From positions 1 through 64,000 of the forward strand of contig USOX01000010.1 of NCBI GenBank assembly GCA_900556485.1: a stretch of 64,000 nucleotides of DNA, given 5' to 3'. Under the pieces are notes generated by a model. It saw only the letters and a list, made by a program, of their open reading frames with translations, was not told the DNA's origin and made no database searches. The translations under genes and the position numbers were made by a program. This stretch comes from an uncultured Dysgonomonas sp. (lineage in GTDB: Bacteria > Bacteroidota > Bacteroidia > Bacteroidales > Dysgonomonadaceae). Shown here in pieces: positions 52,805 to 61,748 of the stretch; within the stretch, counting starts at the first letter, position 1; each line of letters opens with the position of its first letter.

Positions 52805-55669
52805 ATGAGATTTCGATTAATTCTAGTCGTATTAATTTTCTTGCCGGTATTGGCTAATGCACAAACAGCTACTTGGGGTTCTACTGGTCAATCTACTTGG
52901 GGCGAATTGAATAAAGGACCCAAAACTAAAACTGTTGTAGATCCAAACAATCCTATAATAGGTACAGAAAATGGTATAATTATGTACTCCAAGGGGAAAA
53001 TGTACGTTGGCTATAAAACAGGGGAGGCGAACAAAGGTGCTACTTCGTCTACAGCTTTGTATATAGATGGTTCTGCCATATTTGTTGATGGTGCCACTAT
53101 TGAACAAAAGGGGCGTACCGAAATTACCGAAGATTTTATAAATGCAAAAACTCCAACTTTTGCCGGAGTTTCGGGTGAATCTGCTGATTATAATAAAGCA
53201 GAAAGAAATTTATTTATATATAAGCCTAGCGGTACGATTGATCCTAATGCAGTAGCTGGTACAGTTGAAGAAGGAGTTGTTGCATTTGTAGGGAAGGATG
53301 CAGTGGCGGAACGTAATAATAAACAAGTTATTTATGGTATGCCGGAAACATCATCTGGAGCATTTGTATATAATAACGTTTACAATAGTCATGCAAAACC
53401 AGGTGGTAATTGGATGGCTCAAAAACAGGCTAACTATATTAAATTCCCAACTATCGCTATAAAAGATAAGTATACAGGTCAGTCAGGGGAAGTTGAAGTG
53501 GACTGGTCGGGTGCTATTCATACTCGTTTCTTACATGCTCCACAAGGGCGTTTTTCTATATTAGCGGCTTATGGAAATGATTATGCTATACACAGTGGTC
53601 TAGCTCGTATTGATGGTGTGACAGGAGAATCTGGTACCGCTGCTTTAGATGGAAAAACTACAGCTTTGGCGACATATAGTCAGGTTCGTTTAGGTCTATA
53701 TAAATTTACAGGTAACGGGTCTACTAATGATGATGGTTTTATGACACATACTTCAGATCCTTATGAAGCCGACGAAGAAAATGAAGATGGGATACTTGAA
53801 AAAGTATGGAGAGATAAAGGTAAAGTAGAAAATTTGGCTTCAGGTAATACACTGCGTAATAGTGATTATAATCGCTTAACTGGATTCACACCTCCATTTG
53901 TAGAGCTTGGAGCAGATTATATGTTTTACCATTTATTGACAGAACCTGGACTTAATTATAAAACAAATAAGGTTAGTGTTGCTAAAAATGGACAACCTAT
54001 AGTTGATCCTTTTACAAAATTACAATCAGGGCATGGATACTTTACAAGTATGGAAGTGTCGCATGTAGACCATATGGGTAAAAATTTTGATTTTCATATT
54101 GATGAACATTGGGATTTTGAAGATGATAATGCATTCACATCAACATCAGATTATGATAAACCTCATACAGGTAAAGGTATACATCACACACGTAGAGCCA
54201 GAGGGGGGTATAGATTTAATAGAGAAGAATTTGAGGATTGGTCTAAAGCTGGTGGCTTGATGGAAAATTTCAGTAGGTTTACAGCAACAGGCTATACTCC
54301 GCCTTTCTCAAGTGGCGATCCTAAATTTTTTGATGAGGATGGTAAAAACCGCTCACGTGTTGAGCCAATGGCTAATGAAAAGTTCAATACAAATCCAAAT
54401 GGTGTTGTAATAGCATTAAATGAAGGTAAAAACTATTTGGGTAATCCATTTATGGCTCCTATTAGTTTAAATCCGATATTAGGTTTAAATCCGGATGGAA
54501 CAACTTTAACATCTGTAAATAATTATTTGGGAAATGTTGCAGTGTCTTCTACAAAAGCTTCTGGGACAATTCGTGATACATATTGGTTAGTAAATAATGC
54601 TAGAATAAAGAGAAAAAATCCATCATCTACTGATCCTACAAGTGAAGATTATTATGGTAAATTACATTTTCAGATAAGTTATGATTATGTAAGTGGTGAT
54701 GGGTCCACAGCTTCAGAGCCGGTAGGGACTGGTCATAGTGGTTCTAATATAGCAAAACCTAACATGCATCTAATAGCGCCAATGCAAATGTTTATTGTAG
54801 AGGCGGGTCCAAATACAACACTTACTCTAAAGCCTAGTTTACAGACTTTTGGAAATACAGGTGCAACAATGAAACATCCTAAATCTGCAGGTATAGATCC
54901 TATTATGCATGACTGGTTTGTTGTAGAAGCTCAAAATGAAAAATTAGGAACAGCCGATCGTACAAGTATTGTGTTTAGGGAGGATGCTTATATTAGTTAT
55001 AATGGGGATCGTTATGATACAAAAAAAGCGATTTCTGACGATGTTGATTTGGATATAACAGATACTAAAGGTGTTTCTACTAGGACACAATCAACTTCAC
55101 CGGAAGCGTTAGTTTATACAAAATCATCTGATAATGTTAAATTATTAGGAAATGGTATTCCGTTAAGAACTAGAGAAATGCCTCTTTACTTCAAAGCTCC
55201 GTCAGAAAGACAGGAAATTACATTAAAATTCTATAATATAGAAAATGTAGACAATGTAGAGAGTATGTGGTTGATTGATGAATATGAAAATAAGAAAGAA
55301 CGTATTACTTCTGATCTTGAGTATACATTTATTTCTAATCCATCTGATTCAAAAGCAGCTGATGGCTCAGATGCAAGCCGATTTACTTTACGTTTCTATG
55401 ATACAGATGATGATGATGTAATTGGAGGTGATGATGAATCTATTTCATGTTATTACAATTCTTCTGTTCTATATATACGCGGATTAAATGATGGAGACAT
55501 AAATAGTGATGTACAGATTTTTGATATGCAAGGACGTTTGATGGGTAAAACAAGAGTTAATGATTCTCCTAAAATGCAATATATGAAACCATTGAGTATT
55601 GGTACGTATATTGTAAAAATATCTGGTAATAGAAATTATACATCTAAATTTGTAAACTTACAAAACTAA
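52805..55669 (+). CDS. Large secreted protein with type IX secretion sorting tail
   Basis: 954 residues from the ATG at 52805, which gives a clean signal peptide MRFRLILVVLIFLPVLANAQ; an upstream TTG at 52733 would add a non-signal extension. The C-terminal 75 residues (VLYIRGLNDGDINSDVQIFD, then MQGRLMG, ending TYIVKISGNRNYTSKFVNLQN) match a type A C-terminal sorting domain, so it should cross the outer membrane by the Por/type IX system. The middle is Gly/Asn/Asp-rich and beta-structured, with no recognised domain. Followed 31 bases later by a small membrane protein, probably in one transcript. Confidence 0.8.
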   Translation: MRFRLILVVLIFLPVLANAQTATWGSTGQSTWGELNKGPKTKTVVDPNNPIIGTENGIIMYSKGKMYVGYKTGEANKGATSSTALYIDGSAIFVDGATIEQKGRTEITEDFINAKTPTFAGVSGESADYNKAERNLFIYKPSGTIDPNAVAGTVEEGVVAFVGKDAVAERNNKQVIYGMPETSSGAFVYNNVYNSHAKPGGNWMAQKQANYIKFPTIAIKDKYTGQSGEVEVDWSGAIHTRFLHAPQGRFSILAAYGNDYAIHSGLARIDGVTGESGTAALDGKTTALATYSQVRLGLYKFTGNGSTNDDGFMTHTSDPYEADEENEDGILEKVWRDKGKVENLASGNTLRNSDYNRLTGFTPPFVELGADYMFYHLLTEPGLNYKTNKVSVAKNGQPIVDPFTKLQSGHGYFTSMEVSHVDHMGKNFDFHIDEHWDFEDDNAFTSTSDYDKPHTGKGIHHTRRARGGYRFNREEFEDWSKAGGLMENFSRFTATGYTPPFSSGDPKFFDEDGKNRSRVEPMANEKFNTNPNGVVIALNEGKNYLGNPFMAPISLNPILGLNPDGTTLTSVNNYLGNVAVSSTKASGTIRDTYWLVNNARIKRKNPSSTDPTSEDYYGKLHFQISYDYVSGDGSTASEPVGTGHSGSNIAKPNMHLIAPMQMFIVEAGPNTTLTLKPSLQTFGNTGATMKHPKSAGIDPIMHDWFVVEAQNEKLGTADRTSIVFREDAYISYNGDRYDTKKAISDDVDLDITDTKGVSTRTQSTSPEALVYTKSSDNVKLLGNGIPLRTREMPLYFKAPSERQEITLKFYNIENVDNVESMWLIDEYENKKERITSDLEYTFISNPSDSKAADGSDASRFTLRFYDTDDDDVIGGDDESISCYYNSSVLYIRGLNDGDINSDVQIFDMQGRLMGKTRVNDSPKMQYMKPLSIGTYIVKISGNRNYTSKFVNLQN

Positions 55670-55700
55670 TAACACAGACTATACGAAAATAGAAAATTAG

Positions 55701-56081
55701 ATGAAAACGAAACTACAAATATTGTTATTTTTGATGTTATCTTTCTGTTTGTCTATTCCGGTTCTCTCATTGAGAGCCGAAGAACCAGAGATATCCGGAG
55801 AGTTACCATCCATTACATTTCTTAAAAAGGAGAAGCGTTCTATTGCAACTTCTACGACCACTGCGCCTTTATCTTCACCTATACAAAGTTTACGTAATGC
55901 TCGGAATAGTACTGGGTGGAACGATGACTTTGAGTTTGATGGAACAATTAAGGATGAAAACGTTGGTCATCCGGCTCCTATAGGAAATGCAACTATGCCT
56001 ATTGTTATTTCAATTATTGTATTATATTTAATGTTTAGGCTTAGGAATACATCGACAACGAAAAGGCGTAATAATTTATAG
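55701..56081 (+). CDS. Small protein with signal peptide and C-terminal membrane anchor
   Basis: 126 residues. Signal peptide (about 1-26), a short Ser/Thr/Pro-rich linker, an acidic stretch (DDFEFDGTIKDEN, about 73-85), then HPAPIGNATMP immediately before a membrane segment (about 99-113) and a basic tail (RLRNTSTTKRRNN). This short-motif, membrane, basic-tail order resembles bacterial C-terminal sorting signals (PEP/PID-CTERM-like), but no exosortase is in the window. It is closed by a strong terminator. Function unknown; a partner role for the upstream secreted protein is only suggested by position. Confidence 0.6.
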   Translation: MKTKLQILLFLMLSFCLSIPVLSLRAEEPEISGELPSITFLKKEKRSIATSTTTAPLSSPIQSLRNARNSTGWNDDFEFDGTIKDENVGHPAPIGNATMPIVISIIVLYLMFRLRNTSTTKRRNNL

Positions 56082-56111
56082 AGGACATAATATTTGTACT
56101 TAAAGAAAACA

Positions 56112-56143
56112 AAAAAGGTATACATTAAATTGTATACCTTTTT
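56112..56143 (+). terminator. Terminator after the secreted-protein pair
   Basis: AAAAAGGTATACA (56112-56124) pairs perfectly with TGTATACCTTTTT (56131-56143) over a six-base loop. Confidence 0.9.
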
Positions 56144-56257
56144 GCTATTTTATATCTATAGAATATAATTGAAAATGGGGTAGCCTTAAATAAAAATCTC
56201 ACTACACAGAAGTATAATGAGATAAAAGATAACAATTTAAATATATTTGTATGGCAA

Positions 56258-56863
56258 TTATTGTTCAATCCATTTTATGATTTTATCGCAGAATGGATCT
56301 TCACGTGGAGCTACAAAGTCTACTAATTGACCATTTTCATCCACCATAAATTTCTGAAAATTCCATTGTACTTCCGCATCCATTTTTTCATTTTCAGATT
56401 TTTCGGTAAGCCATTTGTAAATAGGAGCTTTATCTTTTCCTATAACATCTATTTTACCCATCATCGGAAATGAAACATCATAATTTAGGACACAAAAAGT
56501 TTTGATTTCTTCATTTGTTCCTGGCTCTTGTCCGTTGAAGTTATTTGTAGGGAAGCCTATTACAACAAAGTTTTTGTCTTTATATTTTTCGTATAATTGC
56601 TGTAACTTTTCATATTGTGGAGTTAGACCACACTTTGAAGCTACATTTACTATAAGTACTTTTTTGCCTTTAAGAGATGATAGATCAAATTCTTTTCCAT
56701 CAATATTTTTTACCTTGAAGTCATATAAAGACTTATTCTCGTCAACCATTGAAATCGAAATTATGCTAAAAAATAAAGCAAGCGCTAACGTTCTCATTCT
56801 TCTAAAATTATTTGTCATCATAGAAACAAATTTATCAAGGAGAATGTTCATCAGATAAATCAT
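56258..56863 (-). CDS. Glutathione peroxidase-like protein
   Basis: 201 residues from 56863; the ATG at 56797 (MRTLALALFFSIISIS) would give 179 residues and a signal peptide, and may be the true start. The peroxidatic cysteine is in NVASKCGLTPQY, with glutamine in GFPTNNFNGQEPG and tryptophan in EVQWNFQKF (Cys-Gln-Trp set). It uses Cys, not selenocysteine. It probably reduces peroxides with thioredoxin. Lies 4 bases after the M28 gene if the long start is used. Confidence 0.88.
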   Translation of the reverse strand: MIYLMNILLDKFVSMMTNNFRRMRTLALALFFSIISISMVDENKSLYDFKVKNIDGKEFDLSSLKGKKVLIVNVASKCGLTPQYEKLQQLYEKYKDKNFVVIGFPTNNFNGQEPGTNEEIKTFCVLNYDVSFPMMGKIDVIGKDKAPIYKWLTEKSENEKMDAEVQWNFQKFMVDENGQLVDFVAPREDPFCDKIIKWIEQ

Positions 56864-56867
56864 AAAA

Positions 56868-57863
56868 TTACAGATTTGCCATATTCCACATATTTAGATA
56901 AGCTGCTTTAGTTATATTGATCAGTTTATCCCAATTGATTTTATCAGTATGATCGCTTGGCTGATGATAGTCCGGGTGACCGTCCGTATGATACCAGATA
57001 ACAGGGATATTTCTTTTAGCAAACGATGCATTATCACTTCCTCCTATAGGCTTATCCCAAGGATGATAATGAGGTTCAAGGTTTAGCTTATAATTTATTA
57101 TATCATTTTTCAACCAGTCTCCAAATTGGGGCTGAGATTCAGTATAGAAGTATACCACATGTTTGGGCTTATCTTCCATATTATTTCTGCCTATCATGTC
57201 AAAATTAAGATAGCCTTTAACAGAAGAAATATGTGAATAAGTAGCAGCAAAATATTCAGACCCCAGCAGACCTAGTTCTTCGCCATCCCAAAAAGCAAAT
57301 ATAATTGTCCTTTCTGGTTGAGTATTACTCACTACAAAAGCTTTAGCTATTTGTAATACAGCAGATACACCAGAAGCATTATCATCAGCTCCATTATAAA
57401 TTTTATCATTAGCAAGGGCTTCGTCCATTCCCAAATGATCGTAATGTGCCCCTATAATAACATAATCGTTCTTGTTTTTGCCTTCGATGCAGCCGAGTAC
57501 ATTTTTCAATTGAAGTTTTCGATGAGCAGGATCTAGCTTATACTTCTCGATAGAATCGGGGAGAACTATATAACGTGTTCTTTTTTGTCTCTCGCGGCTA
57601 TAAGCTTCAAAATGTTGAAAATATGAATCTTTATATAGAGGCTTAATGCCCATATCTTGTAATAATGATTTGATATACTCTGCAGCGATTTGGCTTCCAT
57701 GTCTTCCAGCTTCACGTCCTTCTAAAGCATCGCTGGCCAGGAATTCTATATAAGCTTTGGCACTTTGCTCATTTATACTGTTTAATCCTTTCTCTTTAGC
57801 TGATTGAGAAAATACAGAAAAAGAAATAGAGAAAAAGGTTAGAATAATAATTAGTTTTTTCAT
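56868..57863 (-). CDS. Secreted M28-family aminopeptidase
   Basis: 331 residues with a signal peptide (about 1-20). Zinc ligands of M28 are visible: GAHYDHLGMDE (about 138-148), NGADDNASGV (about 156-165), AFWDGEELGLLGSEY (about 192-206), DMIGRNN and the last His in DYHQPSDH. It removes N-terminal residues or splits peptides in the periplasm. One base separates it from DUF1634, so the genes are probably co-transcribed. Confidence 0.9.
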   Translation of the reverse strand: MKKLIIILTFFSISFSVFSQSAKEKGLNSINEQSAKAYIEFLASDALEGREAGRHGSQIAAEYIKSLLQDMGIKPLYKDSYFQHFEAYSRERQKRTRYIVLPDSIEKYKLDPAHRKLQLKNVLGCIEGKNKNDYVIIGAHYDHLGMDEALANDKIYNGADDNASGVSAVLQIAKAFVVSNTQPERTIIFAFWDGEELGLLGSEYFAATYSHISSVKGYLNFDMIGRNNMEDKPKHVVYFYTESQPQFGDWLKNDIINYKLNLEPHYHPWDKPIGGSDNASFAKRNIPVIWYHTDGHPDYHQPSDHTDKINWDKLINITKAAYLNMWNMANL

Positions 57864-57864
57864 A

Positions 57865-58281
57865 TCAGTGTAATCCTAATAACATATTAGCAATAATTAT
57901 AGCAAGTACAATGAGTGTTATAACAACATACATATAATCTCTTTCAATAAGAAATCCGATTACAGAAAAGGCTACTCGTAATATAGGTGTTGCAATAAGT
58001 ACGCAAACACCAAGTTGTATAATAGCTGCGCCGTCAAATGATAATACTCGGGGGATGATGGTTGATAATTCTCGTAAATAATATTCTACTCCGGGGAAAG
58101 GTAATCCGTCAGGGGTTGGTTTATAATGCTCCATACTGATCCCATGATTTTGTAAAAGATATACTACACCTCCGAATAAAGTGATACTACAAGCTAATAT
58201 AACACCATACCGCAGTAATTTACCTATAAGGAGTTCCATATCTCTTTCGGTCCAAAATTCTTTTGTAAATAGATGTTTCAT
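57865..58281 (-). CDS. DUF1634 membrane protein
   Basis: 138 residues with about three membrane segments (about 24-44, 85-108 and 112-135) and a short N-terminal tail. This is the DUF1634 family, usually encoded next to TauE/SafE permeases as here, 4 bases downstream of one. It probably forms a complex with that transporter. No enzyme motifs are seen. Confidence 0.82.
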   Translation of the reverse strand: MKHLFTKEFWTERDMELLIGKLLRYGVILACSITLFGGVVYLLQNHGISMEHYKPTPDGLPFPGVEYYLRELSTIIPRVLSFDGAAIIQLGVCVLIATPILRVAFSVIGFLIERDYMYVVITLIVLAIIIANMLLGLH

Positions 58282-58285
58282 CTCA

Positions 58286-59134
58286 TTATAATTTACCTGT
58301 TAGACCATTATATATCATAGAAATAGCAAGAAAGAATATTACAATACTAAAAAGCATCCGTAGTTTCTTTACATTCGTTTTCGGAAGTATTTTAGAACCG
58401 AAAAATGCACCCAAAAGTACTCCAACAACAATAGGCATAGCCAAACCAGGGTCTATATATCCTCGTTGCAGGTATACAACAGCACTGGCAGCAGCGGTGA
58501 CACCCACCATAAAATTACTGGTAGTAGTAGAAACTTTGAACGGTATTTTCATGGCAGTATCCATTGCCAGCACTTTTAATGCACCTGACCCGATACCTAA
58601 TAATCCGGATAATACTCCGGCCAGAGTCATTAATGAATAGCCTCCAATTACATTATGTACATTGTATTTTTCTATCTGTCCGTTTTGAGTAGGATAAGAG
58701 CCATTTAATTTGAGTTTTTCACCAAGCTTGTCTCCGGGAGCAGCATAATCAATATTTTCTTCTTTTTTACTTATAGAGCGTATTGCTGAAAATATAAGAA
58801 CAACGCCGAATATGATTGCAATATATACCTTGTCGAGATACATGGCTACTATAGCGCCGATAACAGCCCCTGTTGTAGTAGCTATTTCAAGGAACATACC
58901 TATACGTACATTTGTGATGCCTTCTTTTATATATGCCGCTGCTGCCCCCGAGGATGTGGCGATAGATGTGACCAATGCTGCTCCGATAGCATAACGCATG
59001 TCGACGCCAAAACCAAGCGTTAATAACGGTATAACAACAACACCTCCGCCAAGTCCGGTCAGAGAGCCGATGAGCCCGGCAAAACAAGCACCAAAGAATA
59101 AGATAATGGAGAATACTTCTAAGCTCAAATCCAT
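58286..59134 (-). CDS. TauE/SafE family permease
   Basis: 282 residues with about eight membrane segments and the family's paired Gly-rich repeats (SLTGLGGGVVVIPLLTLGF, about 24-42, and SGLLGIGSGALKVLAMD, about 177-193). TauE/SafE proteins export sulfite, sulfoacetate or other small organic anions. It is first in a run TauE-DUF1634-M28-peroxidase, with a near-consensus -7 element upstream (TATCTTTA on minus, 59160-59167). Confidence 0.9.
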   Translation of the reverse strand: MDLSLEVFSIILFFGACFAGLIGSLTGLGGGVVVIPLLTLGFGVDMRYAIGAALVTSIATSSGAAAAYIKEGITNVRIGMFLEIATTTGAVIGAIVAMYLDKVYIAIIFGVVLIFSAIRSISKKEENIDYAAPGDKLGEKLKLNGSYPTQNGQIEKYNVHNVIGGYSLMTLAGVLSGLLGIGSGALKVLAMDTAMKIPFKVSTTTSNFMVGVTAAASAVVYLQRGYIDPGLAMPIVVGVLLGAFFGSKILPKTNVKKLRMLFSIVIFFLAISMIYNGLTGKL

Positions 59135-59193
59135 TTTAAGTATATAATAATTGGGGTTATAAAGATACTAATTTCGAATAGGAAAAGGAGAAT

Positions 59194-59598
59194 TTATGTT
59201 AGAGCATACAAATTGCCCGGCATATTTTTGATAGAGCCTTTCATCTCCAGTTCCAATAAAATAGAAAACAACTGATATGAAGGAATGTTTATTTCTCTGG
59301 CTAATTGATCTATATGTAGAGACTCATATTCTGTGAGTTTATTAACAATAACTTGTTCTTCCTCAGTAAGGGGAATAAATAAACTTTGTTGTTTTGGTTG
59401 CTTTTTCTTTTTTTGTGATACATCATCCCAACCCATTTGCTCTAGAAAATATTCAGTGGATTGAAATAAATCCGCTTTATGTGAGGCTATAAGCTTGTTA
59501 CAACCTCTTGAATATTTATCAGTCATTTTACCAGGAACGGCAAAAACATCTTTACAATATTGCTGTGCGTAATTTAATACGCAGTAACTAATAGTATA
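59194..59598 (-). pseudogene. dprA: C-terminal remnant of housekeeping dprA
   Basis: In the minus-strand frame, DprA-like sequence runs from about 59590: NYAQQYCKDVFAVPGKMTD, then YSRGCNKLIASHKADLF, then a linker with KKKKQPKQQ and a winged-helix domain (EEEQVIVNKLTEY, then REINIPSYQLFSILLELEM). This is only the last third of DprA (end of the Rossmann domain plus winged helix). An in-frame stop lies a few codons further upstream (about 59600), and the DNA beyond it is unrelated. The ATG at 59526 is an internal Met, not the true start. The gene is therefore broken, and the accessory segment begins here. Confidence 0.87.
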
Positions 59599-59621
59599 TT
59601 AATTTGCTTATTATCTGCATT

Positions 59622-61073
59622 TTACTTATATTTATTCTCAAATATTTTTATGATTTCTTTTGGATTATTAATAGTATAATTTGGCTGAACGTTAGCAAAT
59701 TCTTTAACATCCCCCCCCCATATACATGCTACACTTAGTATTTTTGCATTATTTGAAGATTCTATATCTGCTGCTTTATCTCCAAATGAAATAACATCCT
59801 CAGTATTTAGCCCCATCAATTCTGTAACCTTCAACATTGGTTCGGGATGGGGTTTTCTATTTTTAACATCATGATAGGCAATTAGAGAATTATAAGCAAT
59901 TTGAAAATAATCCAATACCATTTTGGCATATTTGCTTGGACTATTTGTAACAACGCCTACTTTTATTTTATTATCTTGAAGGTAATTTAAGACCTCTTTT
60001 ACACCCTCATACATCTGAAAGAAAGGTACTAATCCATATACTTCATCCCAATTTCTTTGATTTCTCATTGATTCAGCAATTGAAGTATCAATAAGTGTTT
60101 GGTCTAAATCAAAAATTACGCCTTTTAATTTCATTTTTTTGTAATATGTTTTTATTGGAGTATTATTTAAGGTTTCAATAAATTCAGAGATATTTTTAGA
60201 TGTTAAAGCAAATGCTTTATTATTATTAATCAAATAATTGTTACCTAACATCTTGTCATCATCTTTATTGTATTTTACGCAAGCAAGAGTTTTACCACTA
60301 TCCAAAGTTGCATTTACAGCATGCATAGACCCACCTTTTACACCTGTTTGAATTACAATAGTTGCAGAACTAATAGCTGCTTGTAATCTATCTCTATCAA
60401 TCAAATAGCTTGGATTAACCTTTGTGTTAATAAAATATTCACTAAGTAAAAGTCCATCTTTTTTTAGAATATCCTTTGTTATATATAAGTTCTGTGGAGG
60501 ATAAATGCAGCTATCATTTAATCCATTACCTAATATGGCAACCGTTTTACCATTTACTAATAAACAACCTTGATGTGCAAGTGTATCGCATCCTACTGCT
60601 AAACCACTGACAATAGAATAACCATTTTGTGCAAAAGCTTCTCCGAAATGAAGACCTGCCTTTACACCCTCAGGAGTAGGTTCTCTTGTTCCAATAATAG
60701 CAATTAATTTAGGGGTATTGAGAATTTCAATATTTCCTATATAATTTAAAATTATTGGAGGGTCTTTGGATTCTTTCAGTGAAATTGGATATATATCATC
60801 AAAATAACTAATTATTTTGATGCCATTTTCCTTACTTTTCGCAATAATATCATTAGCATAATTTTCTGCATTATTAAAATCATTATAAGTAAGATTACTT
60901 AATTTTTTAGCTATTTTCTCATGTTTATTTGAAACAATATTAATAAATTCAACTAAGTTTATAGAATAATCAAAATTATCTTCTTCAATTGTTTCTAAGA
61001 TTGAAAAAATAGTTTTCCTTCCAATACCTTTTAATTGGAGTAGTTTTACTATTAAAATTGTTATTTCATTCAT
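59622..61073 (-). CDS. DprA-like Rossmann protein fused to a HAD hydrolase (ShosA-like)
   Basis: 483 residues in three parts. Residues 1-60 hold a helix-hairpin-helix-like opening (LLQLKGIGRKTIFSIL). Residues about 95-300 are a DprA/Smf-like Rossmann domain with LIAIIGTREPTPEG, SGLAVGCDTLAHQG and GSMHAVNATLDSGKT. Residues about 315-483 are a HAD hydrolase with motif I FDLDQT (Asp322/324), motif II TNS (376-378), Lys407 and motif IV GDKAAD (431-436), all intact. The DprA winged helix is absent. It overlaps the phosphoribosyltransferase gene by 8 bases. DprA-like plus phosphoribosyltransferase pairs match ShosTA-type toxin-antitoxin defence; the HAD fusion may differ from the described forms. 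Confidence 0.85.
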   Translation of the reverse strand: MNEITILIVKLLQLKGIGRKTIFSILETIEEDNFDYSINLVEFINIVSNKHEKIAKKLSNLTYNDFNNAENYANDIIAKSKENGIKIISYFDDIYPISLKESKDPPIILNYIGNIEILNTPKLIAIIGTREPTPEGVKAGLHFGEAFAQNGYSIVSGLAVGCDTLAHQGCLLVNGKTVAILGNGLNDSCIYPPQNLYITKDILKKDGLLLSEYFINTKVNPSYLIDRDRLQAAISSATIVIQTGVKGGSMHAVNATLDSGKTLACVKYNKDDDKMLGNNYLINNNKAFALTSKNISEFIETLNNTPIKTYYKKMKLKGVIFDLDQTLIDTSIAESMRNQRNWDEVYGLVPFFQMYEGVKEVLNYLQDNKIKVGVVTNSPSKYAKMVLDYFQIAYNSLIAYHDVKNRKPHPEPMLKVTELMGLNTEDVISFGDKAADIESSNNAKILSVACIWGGDVKEFANVQPNYTINNPKEIIKIFENKYK

Positions 61074-61659
61074 TATATTTATGTACTGTTTTTGCTAAAA
61101 AAATACCTTTAACTGATAATGCTCCACCTTGCATTAACATATCAGCTGTTTGTTTAAATGTTTCTTCTGTTGTAATAATATCATCAAATAATATAACATT
61201 CTTACCTTTATAAAAATCGGGATGAAAAGTAAAATGTTCAATTTTTATTCCTGATGAACCTTTTTTTGGCTCATGGTCTGCTGTAATGATAGCTCCAAAT
61301 CCATTTTGAACATTCAATCTTCTTGATATACCATTACAAAAATTCTTAAATCTTATATTTGTCTTATATTGAGTAGATGCAGGAATAGGGATGAATATTA
61401 CATCTGTTAAATCACATCCAATATTCAGAATCATCTGTTCTAATTCTTTAATAGCTCTTATAGTTGCATAATCAAATCCCTTCTTGAAATCCCAAATATA
61501 TTGCCTTTTTTGTATATCCTCTTGTAAGATTTTATCATTTGGAAACATATTACTTGGTAAATAATCATGCAAAGCATAATACTCATAAGTATTAACTGAA
61601 AAAGACAAAGAGTCACTTACCGTCCAAGAAATACAATTTTCATGATGTTTGTGTTCCAT
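61066..61659 (-). CDS. Phosphoribosyltransferase (ShosT/ComFC-like)
   Basis: 197 residues. The PRPP loop reads NVILFDDIITTEETFKQ (about 154-170) with Asp159-Asp160 and Thr163-Thr164, although the usual Gly after TT is Glu165. FIPIPASTQYKTNIRFKNF (about 89-107) matches the ComFC-type region where PRTases bind the second substrate. No zinc cysteine cluster of ComFC is present. It is encoded directly upstream of, and overlapping, the DprA-HAD gene. In ShosTA-like systems the PRTase is the toxin and the DprA-like protein the antitoxin; this assignment is by analogy. Confidence 0.82.
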   Translation of the reverse strand: MEHKHHENCISWTVSDSLSFSVNTYEYYALHDYLPSNMFPNDKILQEDIQKRQYIWDFKKGFDYATIRAIKELEQMILNIGCDLTDVIFIPIPASTQYKTNIRFKNFCNGISRRLNVQNGFGAIITADHEPKKGSSGIKIEHFTFHPDFYKGKNVILFDDIITTEETFKQTADMLMQGGALSVKGIFLAKTVHKYNE

Positions 61660-61748
61660 AAGTCAGCGAATTAATTTAACAATACTAATATACACAAATA
61701 TATGTAGTATTTATAAACCTAACAAAATCAGAACATATAAAATATCAC

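Noticed and set aside
59567..59582. A possible recombination site at the dprA junction (GCGTA...TACGC)
   Set aside because: The arms are only 5 bp and lie inside normal dprA codons, so chance is likely.
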